A stretch of 64,000 bases of DNA from JAJDTT01 sp965116695 (GTDB taxonomy: Bacteria; Acidobacteriota; UBA6911; RPQK01; JAJDTT01), in assembly GCA_965116695.1 (NCBI GenBank), contig OZ220706.1, positions 992,001 to 1,056,000 of the forward strand. Reading direction: 5' to 3'. Position numbers and translations under genes: made by a program. How positions within the stretch are numbered: the first letter of the stretch is position 1; each line of letters begins with the position of its first letter. Below the pieces are notes generated by a model, which was not told the origin of the DNA, did no database searches, and worked only from the letters and a program-made list of their open reading frames with translations. This document shows, piece by piece, positions 8,544 to 17,428 of the stretch.

Positions 8544-9977
8544 ATGAGCCTCCTTCTTGCCTTCTGGCTGTTGTTCCAAGCCGGCGCCCCGATCGACCGG
8601 CGTGCGGTGGAGTGGTTCCGAAAAGGGGAGGAACTGATCGGGACCCCCGATCAATATTCCGACCGGCAGGCCGAGCTCTTCGAGCGGGCGGTCGATATCT
8701 CTCCCGCCTTTGCGGCCGCCCGCTACAACCTGGCCGTGATCTACCTTCAGCAGAAGAAACCGGAACAAGCGATTCCCCATCTGGACGCCCTGATCGAGCT
8801 GGAGCCCGAGGACGCCCGGGGCCTCCAGATGCGGGCCCAGATCCGGTTCGGACAAGGACAGATACAGCCGGCGAGGGAGGATCTGGGCCGAGCGCTGCAG
8901 ATCAATCCTGGGGACCCCATTTCCTGGCATCTATTGGGCGTGATTCATTTCCAACAGGGGCGGGACCAGGACGCCATCGACGCGTTCGAACAGGTCCTGA
9001 AGTTGAACCCCTCCACGTCCCAGCCCCACATCAACCTGGCCCAGGCCTATCAGCGGTTGGGTCAGGATCAGAAGGCTCAAAGCCACTACGAGTCCTTTCT
9101 CCGAACCCATCCGGAGGATTTCCAGGCCCGGTTTCGCCTGGGATTGCTCCATTTGGCAGCCGGACGGAAGAAAGAAGCCCTGCAGGAATTGTTGAAGGCC
9201 GAGAAGCTGAAACCCGACGACCCGGGGATACTGCGGGAAGTGGGTAGTCTCTACCTTGAGCTGGGCAATCCCGACGAGGCAAAACAGCGGCTTTCCCGGG
9301 CCGGCGAGGGGGACGCGTGGAATCTGGCCAACCTGGGGCTCATCGCGAGACGGGAAAAGCGATATGCCGACGCGGAGAGATACTTGCGCCTGGCTCTGGA
9401 GCAGGCTCCGGACAACGAACAACTGTGGGCCAATCTGGGCGATGTCCTGAGCTTCCAGAAAAAGCACCAGGAGGCCGTCGAGGCGTACGGGCAAGCCTTG
9501 GACCTGGGCCACGAAAACTTCAGCACTCTCTACAACATGGCCGCAATGCAAGTGAGCCTGGGAATGAAGGACAAGGCCGAGGAATTCCTGAAGCGGGCGA
9601 TCGCGGTCAGTCCCCAGGAGGGCCGGGCCCACTACAGTCTGGCCGTGCTGTTGGATCAGCGCAAGGAAGAAGATGGGGCGCAACGGCATTTTCTGGAGGC
9701 GATCCGAAATGGCGTCGACAGGCATCAGGGCCGATTTCGGCTGGCCCTGTTTTTCGCCGTCCAATCGCAGCCGGAAGAAGCCATGGTTCATCTGACGGCA
9801 GCCATCCGCATGGAACCCGAGACTTATGTTCCCTTGGTGCGCCGGATTCTGAAACAGGTGATCTCGGACCTGGACGTGATCCGCTACCGGAAGGACTTCA
9901 ACGAACTTCTCAAGGAATACGAGTCCATTCCGGACCCCGAGACTCCGCCGTCTACCCAGTCACCGGCCAATCCCTGA
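8544..9977 (+). CDS. TPR-repeat protein with signal peptide
   Basis: This 477-residue protein starts with a short hydrophobic stretch (MSLLLAFWLLFQAGA) that looks like a signal peptide or anchor. From about residue 45 to 440 it is a nearly continuous array of roughly ten 34-residue tetratricopeptide repeats (recurring A..NL...Y....P..A patterns). Such arrays are protein-binding scaffolds; no catalytic domain is seen. It is the third gene of the mtnP-kinase run and ends in a Pro-rich tail. The partner cannot be inferred. Confidence 0.8.
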   Translation: MSLLLAFWLLFQAGAPIDRRAVEWFRKGEELIGTPDQYSDRQAELFERAVDISPAFAAARYNLAVIYLQQKKPEQAIPHLDALIELEPEDARGLQMRAQIRFGQGQIQPAREDLGRALQINPGDPISWHLLGVIHFQQGRDQDAIDAFEQVLKLNPSTSQPHINLAQAYQRLGQDQKAQSHYESFLRTHPEDFQARFRLGLLHLAAGRKKEALQELLKAEKLKPDDPGILREVGSLYLELGNPDEAKQRLSRAGEGDAWNLANLGLIARREKRYADAERYLRLALEQAPDNEQLWANLGDVLSFQKKHQEAVEAYGQALDLGHENFSTLYNMAAMQVSLGMKDKAEEFLKRAIAVSPQEGRAHYSLAVLLDQRKEEDGAQRHFLEAIRNGVDRHQGRFRLALFFAVQSQPEEAMVHLTAAIRMEPETYVPLVRRILKQVISDLDVIRYRKDFNELLKEYESIPDPETPPSTQSPANP

Positions 9978-10037
9978 CCGGCGGTCCTCTGTTATCAGGC
10001 TGGGTGGAGAGGCGTAGAGGGCACCTGCAGGAAGAAA

Positions 10038-10063
10038 GCCCCCGCAAGGTGTGCCCCTACACG
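10038..10063. repeat. Dispersed intergenic GTGCCCCTAC repeat, copy 1
   Basis: The stretch contains GCAAGGTGTGCCCCTACA and lies between the converging TPR and DUF1343 genes. It is a diverged copy of the sequence at 16458-16482 and 30281-30305 (consensus about GGGCRCCCACAAGGGGTGC followed by CCTACA). Confidence 0.5.
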
Positions 10064-10067
10064 CCAT

Positions 10068-11330
10068 TCAGATCCCAGGTTTTGTCTTGGATTGATCCTC
10101 GGGATAAATGAGGTGCCGGGCTCTCCGTTCCCGGAATGACTCCAACCCGGCCTGCCACGAAGACACCGTCTGCTCCACCGGGATCCCCCGTAGGAGGCCG
10201 GACCTGAGACCGGGTTGACCCGCCAGCAGATCGAACATCCGATCCTGGAACTCCAACTCCTCGGGGTGCAGATCGAGGGTCTGGCGGAGAAGGTGCAGGA
10301 CGCTGGAGATGGGATCGAAACGGTCCCGGTCCACGACGTGGACCTGGACGCCCTGGCAGACCTGGCCCTTGAATTTGGAGAAGGTCGGGGTGAAGGATTG
10401 GACGCGGAAATAGGCTCCAGCCAGCTCGAGGGCGTTGAGTGACTCGGCCAGACGGGGGGCGTCGAGCCAGGGAGCGCCCACGAGTTCGAAGGGACGGGTC
10501 GTTCCTCTCCCTTCGGAAAGATTGGTTCCTTCCAACAGGCAGAATCCGGCGTAGAGCGTCGCCGTGGCCAGGGTGGGCATGTTGGGAGACGGGGGAATCC
10601 AGACCAGGCCGGTCTCGTCAAACCATTGCGAACGGCGCCAGCCCTGCATCGGGACCACCCTCAGATCGCATCCCAGTTCCCCTTCCTGGTTGAAGAGGCG
10701 GGCCAGTTCTCCCACCGTCATTCCATACCGGATCGGGAGGGGATGAATGCCCACAAAAGAGACGAGACCCGTATCCAGAAGCGGTCCCTCGACCCGGTCG
10801 CCATCGATGGGATTGGGGCGGTCCAGGACGATGAGGGGAATCCCCTCACGCGCCGCCGCCTCCATGCACTCGTAGAGTGTGGAGATGTAGGTGTAGAAAC
10901 GGACTCCCACGTCCTGGATGTCGTAGATCAGCAGGTCGATGCCGCGTAGCATTTCCGCCGTTGGCGACCGGTGCGCTCCGTAGAGACTGTAGACCCGGGA
11001 CTTGTGGGGCACGTGCACGCCGGCTTGGACATCACCTGCGAAACCGTGCTCGGGAGAGAATATGGCCTTCACCTCGATCCCCGGGCGGCTGGAGAGCATG
11101 CCGGCAACCGCTTCCAGCCTGGAGTTCAGCGCCGTGTGATTGGCGATCAGCCCCACCGATTTCCCTTGGATCCAGCCCAGATAGGGCTCCTCGAAGAGCC
11201 GGTCGCTGCCCAGACGCAACGTCGGACGGGAAGGCGGGGACGGGGCCGGCGCCGATTCGCTGCAGGCGCCCAGGAACCAGACTCCCAGCAGGATCGGAAG
11301 CAGCCGTCCGGTGATATTGGGGATATTCAA
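10068..11330 (-). CDS. namZ: DUF1343 / NamZ-like exo-N-acetylmuramidase lipoprotein
   Basis: This 420-residue protein has a lipobox (FLGAC, Cys 23) after a hydrophobic segment, so it is probably lipid-anchored outside the cytoplasm. The body matches the DUF1343 (YbbC/NamZ, GH171) family: GLIANHTA, FSPEHGF, LYG.HRSP, LIYDIQDVGVRFYTYISTL, VLDRPNPIDG and EGRGTTRPFELVGAPW are all characteristic. NamZ enzymes release MurNAc from the non-reducing end of peptidoglycan fragments, so a role in wall recycling or scavenging is likely. The start read here is TTG, with an AGGG 7 bases before it. It is the last gene of a minus-strand run after glcD (9-base gap) and an M32 peptidase. Confidence 0.85.
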   Translation of the reverse strand: MNIPNITGRLLPILLGVWFLGACSESAPAPSPPSRPTLRLGSDRLFEEPYLGWIQGKSVGLIANHTALNSRLEAVAGMLSSRPGIEVKAIFSPEHGFAGDVQAGVHVPHKSRVYSLYGAHRSPTAEMLRGIDLLIYDIQDVGVRFYTYISTLYECMEAAAREGIPLIVLDRPNPIDGDRVEGPLLDTGLVSFVGIHPLPIRYGMTVGELARLFNQEGELGCDLRVVPMQGWRRSQWFDETGLVWIPPSPNMPTLATATLYAGFCLLEGTNLSEGRGTTRPFELVGAPWLDAPRLAESLNALELAGAYFRVQSFTPTFSKFKGQVCQGVQVHVVDRDRFDPISSVLHLLRQTLDLHPEELEFQDRMFDLLAGQPGLRSGLLRGIPVEQTVSSWQAGLESFRERRARHLIYPEDQSKTKPGI

Positions 11331-11339
11331 TCGGAATCC

Positions 11340-12767
11340 CTAGAGCATGAAGGCGCCCTTTTCCCGGAATTCCATGCAGACCTTGGTGGTCGGCAGGATC
11401 TTTTCCGGATTGCAGAGCTGCTTGGGGTCGAAGAGCTGCCGGATGCCGCGCATGACCTCCAAATCGTCGTCCGTGAACAGATAGGGCATGAGGTCTCTCT
11501 TCTCCAGGCCCACCCCGTGTTCCCCGCTGAGCGATCCTCCGGCTTCGATGGAAGCCCGGACCATCTCCTCGGCGGCCTTCAAGACCCGATCGACGTCGTC
11601 GGGATCGCCGGCGTCGTACGGAAGCATGGGATGCAGATTCCCGTCACCGGCATGGAAGACATTGATCACCGAAAAGTCGTACTTGTCGGCGATGGCGTAA
11701 ATCTTCTCCAACACTTCGGTCAGTCGGGTCCGGGGAACCACCGTGTCCTGAAGATAGAAGTTTCTGGCCAGCCGCCCAAAGGCGCCGTAGGCTTTCTTCC
11801 GGCCGGCCCAGAGCTTGGCCCGCTGCGCCTCGTCCCGAGCCACCAGAACCTCTCGAGCGCCATGGTTTCTGAGGATCCGGTCGATGAGATCCTCGGTGTC
11901 CTCGATCTCGCACTCCAACCCGTCCAGTTCCAACAACAGCACGGCCGCCGCATCGGTGGGGTAACCGGCGGCATAGTGGGAGTCTTCCACGGCCCGGATC
12001 GTCAACTGGTCGATGATCTCCATGGCGGCCGGAATGATGCCCCGGGCAATGATGCCGCTCACCGAGCGGGTGGCGTCCGCCATGCTGGTGAAGTCGGCCA
12101 GGAAGGTCTTGACCTGCTCCGGGAGCGGCAGCAACCGGACCCAGGCCTTGGTCAGAATTCCCAGGGTCCCTTCGCTTCCGGTGAAGAGCCCCGTCAAGTC
12201 GAAGCCGGCGTTCTCGCCCTGAGGGCTTCCCAACTGCACCAGGTCTCCCTCGGGGGTCACCACCTCGGCGGCCAGTACGTGCAGAACCGTGGTGCCATAC
12301 TTGAGGCAGTGGGGGCCTCCGGCATTGGCGCCGATGTTGCCGCCGACGGTGCAGGTGCTCTGGCTGGAAGGGTCGGGCGCGAAGTAGAGACCCTGCGGCT
12401 TGACCTGTTCCGAAAGCTCCAGATTGATGACGCCGGGTTCGACCACGGCATAACGGCCCCGGGCGTTGACCTCGAGGATTCGGTTCAGATGGGAGAGCTG
12501 AATCAGAATGCCGCCGCTGATGGGAACTGCGCCGCCGCTGAGACTGGTTCCGGCGCCCCGTGGAAGGTAGGGAACGTCGTTGGCATAGGCGAGCCGAACG
12601 ATCTCCTGGATCTGCCGGGCGGTCGACGGATAGACCACGAAATCGGGCGGCCGCCGGTGAAAGATCAGCGCGTCACACTCGTAGACCACCAGTTCGGAAG
12701 GGTGGGACTGGACGTTGTCCTCACCCACGATGGCCGCCAAGTGTCGTCTGAGATCCTCGTTTTCCAT
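11340..12767 (-). CDS. glcD: FAD-linked oxidase, glycolate oxidase subunit GlcD-like
   Basis: This 475-residue protein has the VAO/PCMH-type FAD-binding domain at the N terminus (PRGAGTSLSGGA, VEPGVINLEL, GGNIGANAGGPHCLKYGTT, FTGSEGTLGI) and the FAD-linked oxidase C-terminal domain (NVFHAGDGNLHP, SGEHGVGLEKRDLM, KQLCNPEKILP). These match the D subunit of glycolate oxidase and related D-2-hydroxyacid dehydrogenases. No glcE or glcF partner is adjacent, so it may act with an unlinked partner or be a D-lactate-type enzyme. It is 19 bases downstream of the M32 gene. Confidence 0.85.
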   Translation of the reverse strand: MENEDLRRHLAAIVGEDNVQSHPSELVVYECDALIFHRRPPDFVVYPSTARQIQEIVRLAYANDVPYLPRGAGTSLSGGAVPISGGILIQLSHLNRILEVNARGRYAVVEPGVINLELSEQVKPQGLYFAPDPSSQSTCTVGGNIGANAGGPHCLKYGTTVLHVLAAEVVTPEGDLVQLGSPQGENAGFDLTGLFTGSEGTLGILTKAWVRLLPLPEQVKTFLADFTSMADATRSVSGIIARGIIPAAMEIIDQLTIRAVEDSHYAAGYPTDAAAVLLLELDGLECEIEDTEDLIDRILRNHGAREVLVARDEAQRAKLWAGRKKAYGAFGRLARNFYLQDTVVPRTRLTEVLEKIYAIADKYDFSVINVFHAGDGNLHPMLPYDAGDPDDVDRVLKAAEEMVRASIEAGGSLSGEHGVGLEKRDLMPYLFTDDDLEVMRGIRQLFDPKQLCNPEKILPTTKVCMEFREKGAFML

Positions 12768-12786
12768 GGGTTTCCTTACCCGGGGA

Positions 12787-14286
12787 TCAGCCGTCGAGTC
12801 GGTACAGCCGGGAAAACTTCCCCTCCAGATAACTCAGCAGGTAACGAGCATCCAAGGGTTCTCCGCTGATCTCCAGAATCAACTCCCCCGCCGTTCGGGT
12901 TCTCCCCTTCCGGTGGATCTGATCCCGGAGCCATTCCCTCAGGGGAAGGTACCGGCCGGCAGAAAATTGCGAGTCCAGGTCGGGGAACAAGTGGCGCGCC
13001 CGGGCGTAGATCTGAGCCGCGTACAGGTTCCCGAGCAGGTAAGTGGGGAAGTAGCCGACAAGCCCGTTGGACCAATGGGTGTCCTGGAGCACTCCGTCGG
13101 CGGCGCTGCCGGGTTCGATTCCCAGGTACTCACGCATGCGTTCGACCCAGATCCCCTCCAAGTCCGAAACCGGAAGATCCCCGTCGAGAAGAGCTTTTTC
13201 CAGTTCGTAACGCAATATGATGTGCAATCCGTAGGTAACCTCGTCGGCTTCGACGCGGATCAGGCTGGCCTCGACCCGATTGACTCCCCTCACGAAAGAA
13301 TCGAGCGGCACTGTGTCCAACTGGCCGGGAAAAGTCTCTCGAAGTTTCGGATACCAGTATTCCCAGAAGGGCCGGCTGCGAGCCACCTGGTTTTCCCAGA
13401 GCCGGGACTGGGACTCGTGTATGCCCAGAGAAATGGATTGGCAGGCGGGAGAACCATACCGTTCCCCGCCCAGTCCCTGTTCGTAAAGGGCGTGGCCGCC
13501 CTCGTGGACGATGCCGAAGAAGGAGGAGACAAAGGAGTCTTCCCCGTATCGGGTGGTGATGCGCACGTCCTGAGGCGAAAAGCCGCAGCAGAAGGGATGC
13601 GGAGATACGTCCAGACGGCCCGCCTTCCAATCGAATCCGATGGCGGTCAGGACTCTTCGTCCGAACGCCTCCTGAGCAGCTCTGGGATAACGCCCCGTCA
13701 GCAACTCGGGCGGCGGCTGGTGGGCGGCCTCCCGGATTCGGCCCAGCAGCTGGGTCAACTCCGGACGCAGCCGGGAAAAAACCGGGTCCAGTTGGCGAGT
13801 GGTCATTCCGGGTTCGTAATCGTCCAACAGCGCGTCGTACAGGCAGTTCCCGGTCGCAAGACAGGCGGCCTCCTGCCGCTTCAGGCGCAGTATGCGCTCC
13901 AGCCAGGGCCGGAAACCCTCGAAATCGGACTCCTTCCGGGCCGCAACCCAGGCCTCGTATCCCAGAGAGGTCGTTTCCGCGATTTCCCGGACCAGAGCCT
14001 CGGGGATGCGCGTCGCCCGGTCGTATTTCCGCCTCATCTCCCGGACGGACGCCCCCGTCCACTCGTCCAGTTCCCGGGACTCAAGCTCGTCCAGAATCCC
14101 GGCCCAACCCGGCCGGGTGAGCCTCTGGTGATACAGAGCCGCCAGGGAAGCGCTCTGATGGGCCCGGGGACCGGCTCCATTGGAAGGCATGGTGGTATTC
14201 TGGTCCCAGCCGAGCATCTCCAGAATGCTCTCCAGATGGACCAGTTCCCTGCTCTGCTCGTCGAACCACTCCTGCGATGCGTTCAT
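12787..14286 (-). CDS. Carboxypeptidase M32 (Taq family)
   Basis: This 499-residue metallocarboxypeptidase has the zinc motif HEGGH (about residues 261-265) in the family-specific context VHEGGHALYEQG. It is flanked by the M32 motifs SPHPFCCGF and DVRITTRY upstream and GIHESQSRLWEN downstream; YFPTYLLGNLYAAQ near the C terminus is also typical. The ATG at 14286 (MNASQEW) is preferred to an in-frame GTG six bases upstream because GGAGG lies 8 bases before it. It probably acts on peptides in the cytoplasm, as no signal peptide is visible. It heads the M32-glcD-namZ run. Confidence 0.88.
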   Translation of the reverse strand: MNASQEWFDEQSRELVHLESILEMLGWDQNTTMPSNGAGPRAHQSASLAALYHQRLTRPGWAGILDELESRELDEWTGASVREMRRKYDRATRIPEALVREIAETTSLGYEAWVAARKESDFEGFRPWLERILRLKRQEAACLATGNCLYDALLDDYEPGMTTRQLDPVFSRLRPELTQLLGRIREAAHQPPPELLTGRYPRAAQEAFGRRVLTAIGFDWKAGRLDVSPHPFCCGFSPQDVRITTRYGEDSFVSSFFGIVHEGGHALYEQGLGGERYGSPACQSISLGIHESQSRLWENQVARSRPFWEYWYPKLRETFPGQLDTVPLDSFVRGVNRVEASLIRVEADEVTYGLHIILRYELEKALLDGDLPVSDLEGIWVERMREYLGIEPGSAADGVLQDTHWSNGLVGYFPTYLLGNLYAAQIYARARHLFPDLDSQFSAGRYLPLREWLRDQIHRKGRTRTAGELILEISGEPLDARYLLSYLEGKFSRLYRLDG

Positions 14287-14470
14287 CTCCACACCCTCCG
14301 GGGCGGACCCGCTTCAGCAATGGCCGCCCGGCCCGAATGCCGAATCCCGGCGCCGCCGACATGGTCCACCAAGTCCCCGAGAAAAGTCCAGTTGCGAACC
14401 GGTCCGGCAACGTGTGAGATTATCAGCCTTTGGCAAAAAACGGCCGTCCGGGCTTGAACAGGAGTCGTCC

Positions 14471-15355
14471 ATGAAATTCTTCCGTTATCTGAATTCCAAT
14501 GGTGGTCCCCGACTGATTGTGGAAGCGGAGCCGGGAATGCTGTTCGACCTGACTCATGATTCACCGATCCGGGAGTTCGCCGATCTGGTTCGCTGGTCTG
14601 GTCTGATGGGCCAAAGCGTGGACGGCTTCGTGGGAACGTTGCTGCGAAACGGTGACCGGCAGATTTCGACCGAAAGGTTGAACCGGCAGGGTCTGCGGCT
14701 GGGCCGGCCACTGGTTCCACCCGAAGTCTGGGCGGCCGGCGTCACCTATCGCAAGAGCCGGGACGAGCGGGAGCGGGAAAGCGAAACCCCCGATCCCTAC
14801 GCCAAAGTCTACCGGGCCGAACGACCCGAGATTTTTCTCAAGGCGACCCCGGACCGTTGCGTCGGCCCCGGAGAGGCCGTCGGTGTTCGCGGGGATTCCG
14901 GCTGGGACGTTCCCGAAGCCGAGTTGGCCTTCATCCTCCATGACGGACGAATCACCGGCTTCACGGCGGGCAACGACGTGAGCAGCCGTTCCATCGAGGG
15001 AGCCAACCCGCTCTACCTCCCTCAAGCCAAGATCTACCGCCGGTGCTGCTCCATCGGCCCCTGCATCGTGAGCGCCGAGTCCGTCGCCGATCCCCACAAC
15101 CTGGCCATAAGCTGCGAGATTTTCCGCGATGGGGACCGGGTCTTCGCCGGGGAGACTTCCACCTCCCGGATGGTCAGAACCTGCGAAGAACTGGCCGGAT
15201 TCCTCACCCGGCACAACACGGTCCCGGACGGGACGGTGATGCTGACCGGAACCGGAGTCGTTCCGCATCAGGAGTTCACCCTTCAGCCGGGAGACCGGGT
15301 CAGAATCGAGATCGAAGATATCGGAATCCTGGAGAATCCGGTCGTCCAGGTGTGA
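14471..15355 (+). CDS. Fumarylacetoacetate hydrolase family protein
   Basis: The protein has 294 residues from the ATG at 14471, which has AGGAG 6 bases upstream; the frame is open further upstream but runs through the promoter gap. It has the FAH fold signatures RPEIFLKATPD, an acidic metal cluster in VPEAELAFIL, GNDVSSRSIEG, LPQAKIYRRCCSIGPC and the C-terminal GTGVVP segment. The DVSSRSIEG.NPLYLPQAK pattern is found in 2-keto-3-deoxy-pentonate dehydratases, so a sugar-acid dehydratase is a reasonable guess; hydrolase or isomerase activity on another 2-keto acid is possible. It is divergent from the M32 gene. Confidence 0.78.
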   Translation: MKFFRYLNSNGGPRLIVEAEPGMLFDLTHDSPIREFADLVRWSGLMGQSVDGFVGTLLRNGDRQISTERLNRQGLRLGRPLVPPEVWAAGVTYRKSRDERERESETPDPYAKVYRAERPEIFLKATPDRCVGPGEAVGVRGDSGWDVPEAELAFILHDGRITGFTAGNDVSSRSIEGANPLYLPQAKIYRRCCSIGPCIVSAESVADPHNLAISCEIFRDGDRVFAGETSTSRMVRTCEELAGFLTRHNTVPDGTVMLTGTGVVPHQEFTLQPGDRVRIEIEDIGILENPVVQV

Positions 15356-15434
15356 CGCGAGTGAACAGTTGTCTTCTGCCGGCTGAATGACGGCGTTGGA
15401 CCGTCGCCGGCGTCATGCTCAGGATGGATTCCGA

Positions 15435-16193
15435 TCAGGGACGCGGCAGCACGAAACCTCCGTCGATCCGGAGGATCGACCCGGTCACGTAGCTGGCGTC
15501 ATCGCTGACCAGGTAGGCGACCCCCTTGCCGATCTCTTCGATGGTCCCGAGGCGGCCCATGGGAAGTTCCTTCCCCGCCTCTTTGATCTGTTCTTCGGTG
15601 GCGTACTTGCGTTCTCCCGGCGTGTCGATCCACCCCGGTTCCACTACATTGACCCGGATCTCGTCCTTCACCAGCTCCATGGCCAGGGTCCGGCCCATGT
15701 GGTTGATGCCCGCCTTGGCGATGTTGTAGGGAATGGAATTCACGATGGGGAGATAGGCGTGGACCGAACTGATGATGACGATGTTTCCGCCCTGGCCCTG
15801 CGACAACATCTGGCGGGCTGCAAACTGGCAGCAGTGGATCACGCCCCAAAGACAGACACCCAGAGTCAACTGCATGTCTGCCACGCTCAGATCCACGAAC
15901 GGCTTGCGCCTGCTGACCGCGGCATTGGCCACCAGAATGTCGAGTCGCCCCAATTGCTCCACGGTGGCGGAGACCAGCTCCTGATCCTGTCGGCGGTCCG
16001 ACACGTCCGCCTGCAGGACGATGGCTCGCCGGCCCAGGGATCGCACTTCGTCCGCCACCTCTTCCGCCTCGTCGCCGTGGCTCCGGTAGTTGACGGCAAT
16101 GTCCGCCCCCCGGCGGGCCATCTCCAGAGCGCAACCTCGTCCGATCCCCCGATTGGCGCCCGTGACCAGGGCGACTTTGCCTGCCAAGCTCAT
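15435..16193 (-). CDS. Short-chain dehydrogenase/reductase
   Basis: This 252-residue classical SDR has TGANRGIG (residues 11-18) for NAD(P) binding, NAA at 90-92, the catalytic Ser 143 in ISSVHA and the YxxxK pair Tyr 156 / Lys 160, then EPGWIDTPG. The ATG at 16193 (MSLAGKV) is chosen because GAGGAG lies 6 bases upstream; the frame continues 20 codons further without a better site. The C-terminal VTGSILRIDGGF is typical of 3-oxoacyl-ACP reductase-like and glucose-dehydrogenase-like members. The substrate is unknown. It converges on the FAH gene. Confidence 0.85.
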   Translation of the reverse strand: MSLAGKVALVTGANRGIGRGCALEMARRGADIAVNYRSHGDEAEEVADEVRSLGRRAIVLQADVSDRRQDQELVSATVEQLGRLDILVANAAVSRRKPFVDLSVADMQLTLGVCLWGVIHCCQFAARQMLSQGQGGNIVIISSVHAYLPIVNSIPYNIAKAGINHMGRTLAMELVKDEIRVNVVEPGWIDTPGERKYATEEQIKEAGKELPMGRLGTIEEIGKGVAYLVSDDASYVTGSILRIDGGFVLPRP

Positions 16194-16375
16194 TCGTGCT
16201 CCTCTTGTTTCCTGCTCCCCTCCCGGATCCGGCTTCCGCAGTCTCACCTGCACGGCAACCGTTCAACAGCGTGTCAAAGTACGAAACCCCCCGAAAGAAA
16301 GTCAAATCGAAACGGACCGGGAGTTCCCCCGGCCATTCAGGTCAATTTTCCGCAAATGGTTGAGAACACACGTCG

Positions 16376-16401
16376 GGGCGACCCTTGTGTTGTGGTCGCC
16401 C
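16376..16401. repeat. Intergenic hairpin GGGCGACC/GGTCGCCC
   Basis: The arms GGGCGACC (16376-16383) and GGTCGCCC (16394-16401) are perfect inverted repeats around a 10-base loop. It lies in a gene-free stretch and may be a REP-like palindrome. No T tract follows, so it is not a classical terminator. Confidence 0.55.
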
Positions 16402-16434
16402 TCCCCTGGTCGGCAACCTCTGGCACGCAAGAAG

Positions 16435-16482
16435 GCGCCCACAAGAGGTGCAAGAGAGCGCCCACAAGGGGTGCCCCTACAT
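16435..16482. repeat. Dispersed intergenic repeat, tandem copies 2a/2b
   Basis: Two adjacent units start with GCGCCCACAAG: at 16435 (GCGCCCACAAGAGGTGC) and at 16458 (GCGCCCACAAGGGGTGCCCC, then TACA). The second unit matches, on the opposite strand, the copy at 30281-30305. Each unit contains a small inverted repeat GCRCCC...GGGTGC. Confidence 0.6.
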
Positions 16483-16655
16483 CCGTGGTTCGGTTGCCGG
16501 AAGAAATTCCGAAGAGTTGCGAATGTTGTTTGGACCTGGGATTCAGGCAGATATCAGCCAAGCGGTGCAGGAAAAACCTTCCCGCCGGTCCGATCCGGCC
16601 CCGGCCGGTCCCAGCTACGGCGGGGCCATTTGTCCGTTTCGATCAGGGCACCTGG

Positions 16656-17324
16656 CTATCCGTCGCTGGCGCTGGCTTCCGCGGCCGCCTCTTCCGGAAA
16701 CTCCCGGTAGTCGACTCTCATCCGCTTGATGGTCATCTTGGCGGTCGGATAGTTGTTCAACTTCCGGTCGTTCTTGACGATGGGAGCGTCTCCGATGGCG
16801 TCGGCCACTTCCATCCCCTCGATCACTTCGCCGAAGATGTTGTACTTGCCGTCCCACTCACTCTTGCGGCGCAGGACGATGAAGAACTGACAGCTTGACG
16901 AGTCGGGTTGAGTGTCCTTGCGCATCATGCCCACAGCCCCGCGCCCTACCTCGTAATCCCCTTGGAACTCGGCGTTGATCCACTCGGCGGCGTTGCCCTT
17001 GCCGTCGTTGTAGGGATCGTTGTCCTTGGAGAACGGATCGCCTCCCTGGATGAAGCCTCGGCTCACATAGTGAAACGTGGAGCGGTTGTAAAACCCCGCC
17101 ATCGCCATGATCCTGAACCGTTCCGCGGAATTGGGCGCCAAGTCGGGACGCAATCGCACGACGATGTCCCCCTTGATGGTCTGAATGGTGACCACCGGGT
17201 CCCCCGCTGGAGGCGGCGGTTCGGGCTTCTCCTCCGGGGCCTTGGCAACATCTCCTCCGCTCGGCCCGCAAGCCGGGATGGAGAGAATGACCAAAGACAT
17301 CAAGATGATCTTAAAACCGCGCAT
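16656..17324 (-). CDS. Cyclophilin-type peptidyl-prolyl isomerase, lipoprotein
   Basis: This 222-residue protein has a signal peptide ending in the lipobox IPAC (Cys 19), a Pro/Glu-rich linker (residues 25-42) and a cyclophilin domain from residue 44. Core motifs are GDIVVRL, FIQGGDP, SSSCQFFIVL, DGKYNIFGEVIEGM. The catalytic Arg found in FHRV of active cyclophilins is Tyr 86 here (TFHYV), so isomerase activity may be low or altered. The start has AGGAGG 6 bases upstream. It would act on exported proteins at the membrane. A 6-bp inverted repeat TGTGTT/AACACA (17348-17365) lies in its leader and could be an operator. Confidence 0.85.
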   Translation of the reverse strand: MRGFKIILMSLVILSIPACGPSGGDVAKAPEEKPEPPPPAGDPVVTIQTIKGDIVVRLRPDLAPNSAERFRIMAMAGFYNRSTFHYVSRGFIQGGDPFSKDNDPYNDGKGNAAEWINAEFQGDYEVGRGAVGMMRKDTQPDSSSCQFFIVLRRKSEWDGKYNIFGEVIEGMEVADAIGDAPIVKNDRKLNNYPTAKMTIKRMRVDYREFPEEAAAEASASDG

Positions 17325-17428
17325 CGTGTTCCTCCTGGTGGGAAGTTTGTGTTGTTTTTAACACAGTTCTTGCGGAAAGACCAGAAACGGCCTGAATTCG
17401 GACCCGGATCCCAACCAAAACTGGCGTT

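Larger units (their letters stand above)
16194..16655. other. 462-base gap with SDR leader and repeats
   Basis: No convincing gene is seen. The right part of the gap holds a hairpin (16376-16401) and two units of the dispersed repeat (16435-16482). The part next to 16193 carries the SDR ribosome binding site and presumably its promoter, read leftward. Short open frames here are low-complexity and overlap the repeats. Confidence 0.5.

Noticed and set aside
10971..12869. Very long open frame opposite glcD and namZ
   Set aside because: It is the antisense of two well-supported genes, a GC-bias artefact of the region; other long antisense frames (for example at 12715-14457, 18721-21057, 22312-24906, 41961-44594 and 54285-55922) were rejected for the same reason.
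17348..17365. TGTGTT/AACACA hairpin as a terminator
   Set aside because: It lies in the leader of the cyclophilin gene, has only 6-base arms, and the T run is in the loop, not after the stem.
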